Source: an uncultured Alphaproteobacteria bacterium
GTDB taxonomy: Bacteria; Pseudomonadota; Alphaproteobacteria; RF32; CAG-239
Direction of reading: 5' to 3'
Assembly (NCBI GenBank): GCA_944391685.1
Contig: CALXUM010000001.1
Location: 1-64,000, forward strand
Length of the DNA stretch: 64,000 nucleotides
The translations under genes were made by a program, and so were the position numbers. The notes beneath the pieces are model-generated. The model worked only from the letters and a program-made list of their open reading frames with translations, was not told the origin of the DNA and ran no database searches. The number at the start of each line of letters is the position of its first letter. Position 1 is the stretch's first letter. This document shows positions 1-8,269 of the stretch, piece by piece.

Positions 1-1131
1 TTATCCTTGCAAAGCACCCAGAGTTTAATGGATAGGACGCAAGAGCGTTTATCAACAGGAAAGAAAGTAAATTCGGCGATAGATAACCCGTCATCATATT
101 ACACGGCCCGTTCATTAACGAACCGAGCCAGTGATTTGAGTGCGTTGTTAGATTCAATGGGGCAGGGTATTCAGACCATTCAAGCTGCCAACGAAGGTAT
201 TGAGGCGGTAACATCGTTTGTTGAACAGGCAAAAGCGTTGATTAACACTGCTCGTGATACATCAGCCGGTACTGATGGCGGTATGACGACAAGCGGCACA
301 TTCGCTGCTGATGCGGGAGCTAAAGGCGATGTTACTTTTAACATTTCCATAAACGGAGCTGCTGCTGAGGAATTGACTATTGAAAAAGTTGGAAACGGCA
401 GTACGGCTCAAACCATTGAACAATTGCGTGAAAATGTTGAAAACGGTCTTAAAGGTTTAACCGCTCCTGAGGCTGCTGGCTTTACGGTAGAGGTTTCTAC
501 CGATGGTAAAGAGTTGGTGATTAAAAACTCTGATCCGACAGTGTCGTTTACTATTTCCAAAGATGATGATGGAAGCAATGTAGATGCCATAAATGGTTTG
601 ACCATAACCGGAACCAAGCCGTCAAATACTAACGACAGGATTTCTTCTCAAAATCAATATAATGAGATTTTGAATCAAATTAACCAACTGGCTAAAGATT
701 CCGGATATAAGGGCGTTAACTTGTTGCAAGGTGAGGAATTAACCGTAACTTTCAACGAGGGTCGTACTTCTAAATTATTAATTACCGGTCATATGGCCGA
801 TGTCGAAGGTCTTGGTTTGGCTGAAGGGGTAGATTGGAATAATGCTGATAATGTAGCCTTGGACAACGCTCTTGATGCAGTTGACAATGCCATCAATACA
901 CTTCGTAACTGGTCGGCAGAATTTGGTAACAATTATGCTATTTTGCAAAGCCGCGAAGACTTTACCGAAAAATTGATTAATGTTTTGACCGAAGGTTCAG
1001 ATAAATTGACCTTGGCAGACATGAATGAAGAGTCAGCAAACATGTTGGCTTTGCAAACACGTCAACAATTGGCAATTAACTCATTGTCTCTTGCCTCACA
1101 AGCAGCACAATCTGTATTGCAATTGTTCTAA
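1..1131 (+). CDS. Flagellin, 5' end cut by window edge
   Basis: Filament subunit exported by the flagellar type III system. The reading frame is open from the first base, so the true start lies outside the window; by comparison with the next flagellin about 15 residues are missing. The N-terminal D0/D1 part (LSTGKKVNSAIDNPSSYYTA) and the C-terminal part (ADMNEESANMLALQTRQQLA, ending SVLQLF) are nearly identical to those of the flagellin at 1331. The central region, about residues 85-215, is a low-complexity Gly/Thr/Asp-rich variable domain not shared with the neighbour. Its length of about 375 residues is normal. It ends at a strong hairpin terminator. The flagellin identity is certain; which flagellin allele it is cannot be told. 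Confidence 0.97.
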   Translation, partial: LSLQSTQSLMDRTQERLSTGKKVNSAIDNPSSYYTARSLTNRASDLSALLDSMGQGIQTIQAANEGIEAVTSFVEQAKALINTARDTSAGTDGGMTTSGTFAADAGAKGDVTFNISINGAAAEELTIEKVGNGSTAQTIEQLRENVENGLKGLTAPEAAGFTVEVSTDGKELVIKNSDPTVSFTISKDDDGSNVDAINGLTITGTKPSNTNDRISSQNQYNEILNQINQLAKDSGYKGVNLLQGEELTVTFNEGRTSKLLITGHMADVEGLGLAEGVDWNNADNVALDNALDAVDNAINTLRNWSAEFGNNYAILQSREDFTEKLINVLTEGSDKLTLADMNEESANMLALQTRQQLAINSLSLASQAAQSVLQLF

Positions 1132-1153
1132 GCCAAATAAAAAAAATAAAAAA

Positions 1154-1183
1154 AGCCTCTCTTGAAAAAGAGGGGCTTTTTTT
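1154..1183 (+). terminator. Rho-independent terminator of first flagellin
   Basis: A ten-pair stem (AGCCTCTCTT with AAGAGGGGCT) with a GAAA-type loop is followed by seven T. The same hairpin is present after the second flagellin, so the duplication that made the pair included the 3' flank. Confidence 0.9.
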
Positions 1184-1271
1184 ACAAATTAAATATATAT
1201 TTACCAATAGCATATACACTCAGTAGATGAAAAAAGTTCTTGTAAGGGGACTTATTTTATGCTAAAATAAT

Positions 1272-1299
1272 ACCTGTAGCGTCAGAAGACGCCGCAGGT
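1272..1299 (+). promoter_or_regulatory. Hairpin in the flagellin leader
   Basis: ACCTG and GCGTC on the left arm pair with GACGC and CAGGT on the right arm across an AGAA tetraloop, with a 2x2 internal loop. It lies 32 bases before the ATG of the second flagellin, in the likely 5' untranslated leader. Alphaproteobacterial flagellin mRNAs are known to be controlled through their leaders by FlbT; that this hairpin is such a site is inference. The rest of the 1184-1330 gap is AT-rich, and I see no convincing sigma-28 or sigma-54 promoter in it. Confidence 0.45.
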
Positions 1300-1330
1300 A
1301 AATGGTGTCCACAGTATATGGAGAAAAGAC

Positions 1331-2347
1331 ATGTCAGATATATCATTAACAGCAAGTATGCGTTCAAACCTGCTATCCTTGCAAAGCACACAAAGCCTGA
1401 TGGATCAGACGCAAGAGCGTTTGTCCACAGGAAAGAAAGTAAACTCAGCGATAGACAATCCGTCATCATATTATACGGCCCAGTCATTAACGAACCGAGC
1501 CAGTGACTTGAGTTCATTGTTAGACTCTATGGGTCAGGCAGTACAAACGATTCAGGCAGCGAACGAAGGTATTGAGGCCATAACGTCATTTGCTCAACAA
1601 GCAAAGGCGATAGCGAACTCAGCACTTGATACTAGTGATACGGAAGAGCGAGCCAGCTACATGGCACAGTTTAATGCCATATTGGATCAAATAGACGGTA
1701 TAGCAAAAGACTCAGGTTATAAGGGAGTAAACTTGTTGGCGGAAGGCGAGTTGAAAGTAAAATTCAACGAGACCGGAGATTCATCATTGACCATTACCGG
1801 TGAAGATGCGTCTGCCAATGGCTTGGGGCTGACCGATGCTGCCGATTGGGCCAAAGTTGAAACTGCTACAACTACGGCAAAAGGACAACTTGATACTGCT
1901 AAAGGAAAATTAGTAGCAGCACAAAACGGCGTTGTTGATGCCGGAGGTAGCGGTGATTATACGTCGGAAGAAGAAAAACAACAGGCAATTGCTACAGCCC
2001 AGCAAGACGTCGATGCCAAACAAGCCGCTTATGATGCTTTGGTTAAAACCGATACGGCTGCTCAGAAAACCAAAATTGAAGGATCAATAACTTTGGTAGA
2101 CGCAGCCATCAGCAAATTACGTACGATGGCCAGCAACTTTGGTAACAACTACTCAATTGTTCAAAGTAGAGAAGACTTTACCGAGAACTTGATTAACGTT
2201 TTGACCGAAGGTGCCGATAAATTGACCTTGGCAGACATGAACGAAGAGTCAGCCAACATGTTGGCATTACAAACTCGTCAACAATTGGCAATTAACTCCT
2301 TGTCGTTGGCTTCACAGGCTGCACAGTCAGTATTGCAATTGTTCTAA
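1331..2347 (+). CDS. Flagellin, second tandem copy
   Basis: Filament protein of 338 residues starting MSDISLTASMRSNLLSLQ behind a GGAG ribosome site. Residues 1-85 and the last 70 match the first flagellin and form the D0/D1 helical ends that polymerise. The centre differs: about residues 175-250 carry a helical, Ala/Gln/Lys-rich stretch (AKGQLDTAKGKLVAAQNG, QQAIATAQQDVDAKQAAYDA) that looks like a coiled-coil insertion. It lies 199 bases downstream of the first flagellin with its own leader and terminator, so it is probably transcribed separately. The pair is a recent tandem duplication with divergent centres, giving filaments of mixed surface. Confidence 0.97.
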   Translation: MSDISLTASMRSNLLSLQSTQSLMDQTQERLSTGKKVNSAIDNPSSYYTAQSLTNRASDLSSLLDSMGQAVQTIQAANEGIEAITSFAQQAKAIANSALDTSDTEERASYMAQFNAILDQIDGIAKDSGYKGVNLLAEGELKVKFNETGDSSLTITGEDASANGLGLTDAADWAKVETATTTAKGQLDTAKGKLVAAQNGVVDAGGSGDYTSEEEKQQAIATAQQDVDAKQAAYDALVKTDTAAQKTKIEGSITLVDAAISKLRTMASNFGNNYSIVQSREDFTENLINVLTEGADKLTLADMNEESANMLALQTRQQLAINSLSLASQAAQSVLQLF

Positions 2348-2370
2348 GCCAAAGAATAAAATTAATAAAA

Positions 2371-2401
2371 AAGCCTCTCTTGAAAAAGAGGGGCTTTTTT
2401 T
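2371..2401 (+). terminator. Rho-independent terminator of second flagellin
   Basis: Same stem sequence as at 1154-1183 (GCCTCTCTT pairing with AAGAGGGGC), followed by seven T. Confidence 0.9.
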
Positions 2402-2480
2402 GATATAGAAAATAAAATACTTGCAAATTGTTGTTTGAACATTAATATGTATAAAAAATAACCAAAAGGGTCTGCCGATT

Positions 2481-3578
2481 ATGCGAAAAATTTTTCTGCT
2501 CTTATTAACGTTGTCATTAATGTCGCCAACTGTTTTTGCAGCTGATGAAAGTGCTGTGATTTCACTTTTTGAGGGGACATCTGAGGCCGCAGGAGCCAAT
2601 AAGGAAGATAATTTGCCGAAAGAAGAAAGCGAAAGCAATGGTATTTTATCATTTTTAAATTTTAAACCGTTTAAAAAGGAAGAGCCTAAATTAAATATTG
2701 CCGATAAAGAACGTCTTTCAGCTTTTGAGCAAAGTGTAAAATTAGCCGATAAAGGAGATGTTAATGCTCAACTCTTGCTCGGATACTCTTATCTATATGG
2801 TGAAAACGGAGTTCCTGTTAATTATGACAAAGCCTTTGAGTATTATGCCAAAGCAGCTTTGCAAAATAACAGTGTAGGCTTAAACAACCTTGGCAGTCTT
2901 TATTATAGTGGAGTTGGTGTTGAAAAAAGCACTGGCAAGGCCGCCATACTTTTTGAAAAGGCAGCTGATTTAGGAAATAACGAAGCCAGGGTTAATCTTG
3001 CATTTATTTTAATCAGCGGTAACGGAGTACCTGCTGATCCGTATAAAGCCATGGATTTGTTTGAAAAAGCAGCATCAGATAATAATCTAGTTGCCAAATT
3101 TATGCTTGGTTATGCTTATTATACGGGAAAATTACGTCCTCAAGATTATAAAAAAGCGGCAGAACTAATACGTTTGGCTGCAGCCGAATTTGATGAAGCA
3201 CAATATGTGCTGGCTGTAATGTACATGAGTGGTTTAGGTATGCCGCAAAATTATGGAAATGCGGTAAAATATCTGGAAAAAGCCGTTGCTCAAGGTAATG
3301 TTGAGTCTATGACCGCTTTGGGAGATATATTAGCTCAAGGAGAAAAATATAATAAAGATTTATTCACTGCTCACATAATGTTTAATCTTGCAGCGGTTCG
3401 CGGTGCACCGGGAGCGGCAGAGAAACGCAAATTTTTAGAAGAAAAAATGAAAATAGATGAAGTCCTGCAAGCTCAAACAAATGCTGAAAATTATAAAGAA
3501 AAACCGACACCATTAACGACATATGTTCGTCAAACTTTCGGAAATGGTATACGTCGTTACATAGATCAAGTTAAATAA
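2481..3578 (+). CDS. Secreted Sel1-repeat protein
   Basis: 365 residues. The first 20 form a signal peptide (MRKIFLLLLTLSLMSPTVFA, cut before ADES). From about residue 85 to 310 there are five to six Sel1-type TPR-like repeats, recognisable by YDKAFEYYAKAA, GKAAILFEKAADLG, YKAMDLFEKAASDN and YGNAVKYLEKAVAQG, each with the A-x-x-x-Y/L-G-x-x-Y pattern. Such proteins are protein-protein scaffolds in the envelope; no enzyme motif is visible. It stands alone between the flagellins and the accBC operon, with a bidirectional terminator after it. Proximity to flagellins could mean a role in motility or filament export, as Sel1 proteins sometimes have, but nothing in the sequence proves this. Confidence 0.85.
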   Translation: MRKIFLLLLTLSLMSPTVFAADESAVISLFEGTSEAAGANKEDNLPKEESESNGILSFLNFKPFKKEEPKLNIADKERLSAFEQSVKLADKGDVNAQLLLGYSYLYGENGVPVNYDKAFEYYAKAALQNNSVGLNNLGSLYYSGVGVEKSTGKAAILFEKAADLGNNEARVNLAFILISGNGVPADPYKAMDLFEKAASDNNLVAKFMLGYAYYTGKLRPQDYKKAAELIRLAAAEFDEAQYVLAVMYMSGLGMPQNYGNAVKYLEKAVAQGNVESMTALGDILAQGEKYNKDLFTAHIMFNLAAVRGAPGAAEKRKFLEEKMKIDEVLQAQTNAENYKEKPTPLTTYVRQTFGNGIRRYIDQVK

Positions 3579-3581
3579 AAT

Positions 3582-3615
3582 AAAAACCCCGCTTTTGAGT
3601 TTAAGCGGGGTTTTT
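3582..3615. terminator. Bidirectional terminator between the Sel1 gene and accC
   Basis: AAAAACCCCGCTT pairs with AAGCGGGGTTTTT. T tracts on both strands let it serve the two convergent genes. Confidence 0.9.
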
Positions 3616-3616
3616 A

Positions 3617-4963
3617 TTAATCCTTCTTTTTGGTTTCCATAAAATGTTCCAACCAGTGAATATTATATTGTCCGTCAATAAATTCAGCTTGTGATATAAT
3701 TTCCTGTTGTAATGGAATAGTTGTTTGAACGCCGTCAATAACAAATTCTTCCAAAGCACGACGCAAACGCATCAAAGCAGCATTTCTGGTTTTTCCGCTT
3801 ACAATCAACTTAGCAATCATGCTATCATAAAAAGGAGGAATAGTATATCCCGAATATATTTCAGAATCTACACGTACACCAAGCCCTCCCGGAGCATGCC
3901 ACTCGGTAATTTTTCCCGGACAAGGAGCAAATGTTTTAGGGTCTTCAGCATTAATACGGCACTCAATTGCATGTCCGCTAAAAGTAATGTCATCTTGTGT
4001 ATATCCAAGAGTTGCTCCGCTGGCAATCCTTAATTGTTCACGAACAATATCAATACCTGTAACAGCCTCGGTAATAGGATGTTCAACTTGTAAACGAGTG
4101 TTCATTTCCAAAAAATAGAATTTACCATCTTCATATAAAAACTCTAATGTTCCGGCACTGGTATAGCCTATTTTTTCAATAGCCTTGCGTACGATTTCAC
4201 CGATTTCGGCTCTTTGTTGTTGGTTAAGAGCCGGAGAGGGAGTTTCTTCAATAACTTTCTGATTGTTACGTTGAATTGAACAATCGCGTTCACCCAAATG
4301 AACCACATTTCCGTATTTATCGGCCAAAATTTGCATTTCTATATGACGAGGTTTTTGCAAATATTTTTCCATATACACCACATCACTGGTAAAAGCTGCT
4401 TTTGCCTCTGCTCTAGCCATGGTATAGGCTTCTTTCATTTCCTCATCATTAAAGGCAATTTTCATACCCTTACCGCCACCGCCTGCCGTAGCTTTTACAA
4501 TTACCGGATACCCGATTTTATTTGCCCATTCAATGGCATGTTCAACGCTTTCAAGAGCAGGAGATCCCGGAGTAACCGGAAGCCCGGCTTCAATAGCAGC
4601 CTTTCTGGCAGTAATTTTATCACCCATAAGACGCATTTGTGCCGCTGTCGGACCGATAAAAGTTATTCCATGTTCTTCAACCATTTCAGCAAAGTCGGCA
4701 TTTTCTGATAAAAATCCATATCCGGGATGAATTGCATCAGCTCCGGTTATAAGAGCTGCAGATATAATTGCTGACTTGTTAAGGTAAGAGTCTGTTGAAC
4801 GAGCAGGCCCTATACAAACAGCCTCATCGGCAAGACGAACATGCATAGCCGTAGCATCTGCTTCTGAGTGTACGGCCACGGTTTTAATACCCATTTCACG
4901 ACATGCTCTGTGAATGCGTAAGGCAACTTCTCCACGATTGGCAATCAAGACTTTTTCAAACAT
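3617..4963 (-). CDS. accC: Biotin carboxylase subunit of acetyl-CoA carboxylase
   Basis: ATP-dependent carboxylation of the biotin on BCCP with bicarbonate, the first half-reaction of fatty-acid synthesis. 448 residues, the usual length. The N-terminal fold starts MFEKVLIANRGEVALRIHRA. The ATP-grasp glycine loop is GGGGKGMK near residue 164. Catalytic and metal residues lie in FLEMNTRLQVEHPITEAVTG (about 285-304), and the C-terminal domain follows. It lies 23 bases downstream of accB on the same strand, forming the standard accBC operon. Confidence 0.98.
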   Translation of the reverse strand: MFEKVLIANRGEVALRIHRACREMGIKTVAVHSEADATAMHVRLADEAVCIGPARSTDSYLNKSAIISAALITGADAIHPGYGFLSENADFAEMVEEHGITFIGPTAAQMRLMGDKITARKAAIEAGLPVTPGSPALESVEHAIEWANKIGYPVIVKATAGGGGKGMKIAFNDEEMKEAYTMARAEAKAAFTSDVVYMEKYLQKPRHIEMQILADKYGNVVHLGERDCSIQRNNQKVIEETPSPALNQQQRAEIGEIVRKAIEKIGYTSAGTLEFLYEDGKFYFLEMNTRLQVEHPITEAVTGIDIVREQLRIASGATLGYTQDDITFSGHAIECRINAEDPKTFAPCPGKITEWHAPGGLGVRVDSEIYSGYTIPPFYDSMIAKLIVSGKTRNAALMRLRRALEEFVIDGVQTTIPLQQEIISQAEFIDGQYNIHWLEHFMETKKKD

Positions 4964-4986
4964 ATCTTAATCCTAAAAACTTTATG

Positions 4987-5466
4987 TTATTCAATAACAA
5001 CCAGTGGTTCACCATATTCAACAGGATCACCGGCTTCTACCAAGATTTTTGTAACGGTACCGTTTTTATGAGCCTTAACCGGGTTAAATGTTTTCATAGC
5101 CTCAATCAAACAAACAATATCACCCTCTTTAACACTGTCTCCGGGTTTAACATAATTTGGAGAATTAGGATCGGCAGAAAGATAAACTACGCCAACCATT
5201 GGAGATTTAACAGCATTTGGGCTGTTGCTATAGTCTTCTTCTTCTTTTATGGTAGTCTCTGCAACAGGAGTATTGGGAACAGACTGAGTGGCAACCGGCG
5301 CTGAAACGGGTATCTGAGTCATCTGAGTCGGAGCAACAGAAACCTGATTGTTGCGACTAAGGCAAATGCGGCAATCTTCAGATTCATATTCAATTTCTGT
5401 TAAATTGTTTTTATCTAAAATTTCGGCAAGCTTGCCTATAATTTTTGTATCCAAAGGTGTTGACAT
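4987..5466 (-). CDS. accB: Biotin carboxyl carrier protein of acetyl-CoA carboxylase
   Basis: Carries biotin between AccC and the carboxyltransferase. The start was placed at ATG 5466 (MSTPLDTK) because a GAGAG ribosome site lies just before it; the open frame extends 14 codons further without support. An N-terminal helix is followed by a Pro/Ala/Thr-rich linker (about 50-85) and a C-terminal biotinyl domain from SPMVGVVYLS onward. The biotinylated lysine is in EAMKTFNPV, where the commoner motif is EAMKMMN. It is the first gene of accBC. Confidence 0.96.
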   Translation of the reverse strand: MSTPLDTKIIGKLAEILDKNNLTEIEYESEDCRICLSRNNQVSVAPTQMTQIPVSAPVATQSVPNTPVAETTIKEEEDYSNSPNAVKSPMVGVVYLSADPNSPNYVKPGDSVKEGDIVCLIEAMKTFNPVKAHKNGTVTKILVEAGDPVEYGEPLVVIE

Positions 5467-5668
5467 AAAGTTTTTCTCTCTTTCATAAATTATAATTAAA
5501 CGTAACACAAATTCTATTTATTGATATCTCATTTTTACAAAAAAACAACAAAAATATTCAAATTTTGCCGATTTTTGCCGCTATTTTATCATAAATACAA
5601 CAAAAAACAGTATTTTTTTATAAAATCAAAAAATGGATTTTATACCTATATTTTTATGTCTCAAAAAT

Positions 5669-5684
5669 TGGCACGCATTTTGCA
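5669..5684 (+). promoter_or_regulatory. Sigma-54 promoter before fliK-flgD-flgE
   Basis: TGGCACGCATTTTGCA fits the sigma-54 consensus TGGCACG-N4-TTGCW at every position, with GG and GC ten bases apart. It ends about 40 bases before the chosen fliK start, so it probably drives the hook genes. FlbD, encoded at 14461, is the obvious candidate activator. The flanking 5509-5668 is very AT-rich and shows no other element. Confidence 0.85.
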
Positions 5685-5724
5685 TCTAATTATTCAGGTT
5701 AAAATTTTTTTGAGGGCTTTTGCC

Positions 5725-7458
5725 ATGGAAATTAAAGAATTAAATAATGTAGTAAGCCAGTTCTTATCCTTACGCTCAAACGGCAGTTCTGTTATTGGAG
5801 GTGTTTTAGGTGAGGGGTTTGCTGATTTAATGGAACAAACATCTGCAACTTTGGTTTCTAAGGATAGTGAGGTAAAAGTTGCCGATGTGAGTCAGAAAGA
5901 AAAAGCTCCGGCGGCTCAAAAAAATGAAGATGTTAAAGACAGCAAGAAAACAAAGGCAGACAAAAAAGAATATTCTGATAATGATAAGAAAGATGTTGCT
6001 GCCGATGTTGATGATAAAGAAATTCCAGATCCTCAATCAGATGTTGCTGCAGTACAAAATGAGGTTAAAGCAAAACCGCAAAACAATAAATCTGAAAATA
6101 AGTCGGAAGTTTCCTCTGTTGATGCTGTTGCAAAAACATCTGACATGCCCGAAGATGTGGCACTGCCAACTGAAAAGGTTGTAAAAACAAATCCGGTGTT
6201 GCAAAACGTCGTTTCTAAAGCACTTGAAACATCTGCGGTTGCTATATTAAACGGTGATTCTTTAACATTGTTGTCATCAGATATAAACCTACAAGCTTTG
6301 TCTGCAATGGGCGATGTTAAGGTTTTGGATGCTTCCAGTGGAGAGGTTATATCTTTAACGGGTAAAGATTTGGCCGTTAAAATACAACAAACATCAGAAG
6401 CGGGAGAGCTTTTTGCTTTGGGAGAAAATATATCCGAAGGATTTGTTGAGTTGCTGCCGGCAGAAGTTGTTGCTGCTTCATCTAAAGAAAAAACAGATTC
6501 TTCAGTAGCCTCATCGATTTTATCTAAAGATGTATCATATAATGATACAAATCTTGCTGAACAAGCATTGGCTTTGGATGATAAAATAGGCCAAGAACAA
6601 AAAGTTAAAATAGAAGTTTCTGTTAAGGAAGATAAGAGTTTTGTCTCTGTTGAACAAGGGCTCGTTCAAGATAAAGTTTCTCTTCACAAAGCTTTAGAAG
6701 CTTCTATGGCGCAAGATGAAAAAACAGATACCGGCAATATAAAGAATAAAACTTCTCAAATTATTGCCCCGTCTCAGCAGCAAACTAATCAATCAGTTCC
6801 GTCTTCTTCTGCGGCAATTCAGGGGATATCAAGCGTTTCGGCAGCTAACGGATTTGTTGCGGCTGAAAATATAAGTTCATCGGCTTCTTCTGTTAAGGTT
6901 GCGTCTGTTGGCGAAATAAGCGGAAACACTTCGTCTCAAGCATTGATGAGCGGCAGTGAGCTATTGTCTGGTACAAGAGGTGAAAATACAGAAAAAACTA
7001 ACGGGACATCTTTTAGAGATATTTATAAAGGAATGTCTAAAGAAGTTATTGAGCAGGTAAAAGTTAATATAACCAAGTCAGCCGTTCGTGGTGTTGATAA
7101 AATAGATGTTAGCCTAAAACCTGAAGATTTGGGGCATATTGAAATCAAAATGCAAATTTCCAAAGATGGTAAATTACATGCCCATATAATTTCAAGCCGT
7201 CCTGAAACCATGGATATTTTGCAAAGAGAAGCTCAAAGTCTTGAAAAGGCGTTTAATGATGCCGGCTTCCAAACAGATGACACCTCTTTGAGTTTCAGTT
7301 TTCGTAATGACGGCCAAGCCGGCACGGATCAAGAACGCAATGCCGAGCTTCGCAGCTTTATAGGTAATGTTCTTGAAAGTGAGCAAAACGAAGAACTCGT
7401 AAGTAATGACAACCTTTTATATTGGGATCCTGCTCAAGGTCTCAATATTAGGGTTTAG
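5725..7458 (+). CDS. fliK: Flagellar hook-length control protein (FliK type)
   Basis: Molecular ruler that sets hook length and switches export specificity. The start at 5725 (MEIKELNNVVSQFL) follows a GAGGG site and the sigma-54 promoter; the open frame upstream overlaps that promoter and is rejected. 577 residues. Residues 50-480 are low-complexity, Lys/Asp/Ser/Val-rich and unfolded-looking, as in FliK rulers. The C-terminal 110 residues hold the Flg_hook domain, with the typical core VDKIDVSLKPEDLGHIEIKM, then QREAQSLEKAFNDAGF. It lies 18 bases before flgD, which fits a hook operon. Confidence 0.9.
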   Translation: MEIKELNNVVSQFLSLRSNGSSVIGGVLGEGFADLMEQTSATLVSKDSEVKVADVSQKEKAPAAQKNEDVKDSKKTKADKKEYSDNDKKDVAADVDDKEIPDPQSDVAAVQNEVKAKPQNNKSENKSEVSSVDAVAKTSDMPEDVALPTEKVVKTNPVLQNVVSKALETSAVAILNGDSLTLLSSDINLQALSAMGDVKVLDASSGEVISLTGKDLAVKIQQTSEAGELFALGENISEGFVELLPAEVVAASSKEKTDSSVASSILSKDVSYNDTNLAEQALALDDKIGQEQKVKIEVSVKEDKSFVSVEQGLVQDKVSLHKALEASMAQDEKTDTGNIKNKTSQIIAPSQQQTNQSVPSSSAAIQGISSVSAANGFVAAENISSSASSVKVASVGEISGNTSSQALMSGSELLSGTRGENTEKTNGTSFRDIYKGMSKEVIEQVKVNITKSAVRGVDKIDVSLKPEDLGHIEIKMQISKDGKLHAHIISSRPETMDILQREAQSLEKAFNDAGFQTDDTSLSFSFRNDGQAGTDQERNAELRSFIGNVLESEQNEELVSNDNLLYWDPAQGLNIRV

Positions 7459-7476
7459 CTTTAGAGGAGAACCGCT

Positions 7477-8244
7477 ATGGCAGTAGATGTAAGTTCAATC
7501 ACGGGTGCAGTTCAGACCGGAGTAAGCACCACCAATTCCAGCAGTCAAACTTTGTCTGCGGATATGAATACTTTTCTTACTCTGTTAACTACCCAATTAA
7601 AATATCAAGATCCGCTTGATCCGATGGATACTGCTGAGTTTACCAACCAGTTAGTCCAATATTCAAGTGTTGAACAAGCTATTCAAACCAATGAAAAACT
7701 AGATAACTTACTAACTTTAACTATTTCAAATTTGGGAGCTCAGGCTATCTCTTATATTGGTAAAACAGCCCAGGTTTTAGGTGATGTTATGCCGCTCAAT
7801 GGTGGTAAAGCAAAAGCCACTTATACCTTAAGCAAAGATGTAGTTTCAACTACAATTACTGTCAAAGATATGAATGGTAAAGTTGTTTATACAGAAGAAG
7901 GTTTGAGTACGGCAGGAACTCATGATTTTGTCTGGAACGGTAAAGACAGTAACGGAAATCAACTTGAAGACGGAGCTTATCAAATCATTGTATCCCCAAA
8001 AGTTGCCAGTGGTGAAGCCTCTGCATCCGTTACTACGACCGTTTTTGGAAAAGTTACTGGAGTTGCCAGTGATAGCAATGGAGTTTACATCGGTCTGGGT
8101 AACTTTGTTACCGCAGGGCTTGGCGATATCCTCACCATGCGAGATGATAATTATTTTGATAATATTGACACCGGCGGAGATTCTTCTGGCAGCGAAGAAA
8201 CGCCAGAAGCCGGAGATTCCGGTTCAGAAGAAGAAACCGCATAA
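7477..8244 (+). CDS. flgD: Flagellar hook capping protein
   Basis: Cap that assists hook subunit polymerisation. The N-terminal signature is LSADMNTFLTLLTTQLKYQD, followed by PLDPMDTAEFTNQLVQYSSVEQ (about residues 27-70), which is diagnostic. An Ig-like FlgD domain follows at about 95-215 (DFVWNGKDSNGNQLEDGAYQ). The last 25 residues are an acidic Glu/Ser/Gly tail not typical of the family. A GAGGAG site precedes the ATG. It sits between fliK and flgE, 25 bases before flgE. Confidence 0.96.
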   Translation: MAVDVSSITGAVQTGVSTTNSSSQTLSADMNTFLTLLTTQLKYQDPLDPMDTAEFTNQLVQYSSVEQAIQTNEKLDNLLTLTISNLGAQAISYIGKTAQVLGDVMPLNGGKAKATYTLSKDVVSTTITVKDMNGKVVYTEEGLSTAGTHDFVWNGKDSNGNQLEDGAYQIIVSPKVASGEASASVTTTVFGKVTGVASDSNGVYIGLGNFVTAGLGDILTMRDDNYFDNIDTGGDSSGSEETPEAGDSGSEEETA

Positions 8245-8269
8245 TTATTAAAGTTTTAGGAGAAAAAAA

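Noticed and set aside
1184..1330. Sigma-54 promoter before the second flagellin (GGGGACTTATTTTATGC)
   Set aside because: GG and GC are eleven bases apart instead of ten, and the -12 element is poor.
5521..5724. N-terminal extension of the FliK frame from 5521
   Set aside because: It would run through the sigma-54 promoter, has no ribosome site and is composed of AT-rich filler codons; ATG 5725 is supported.
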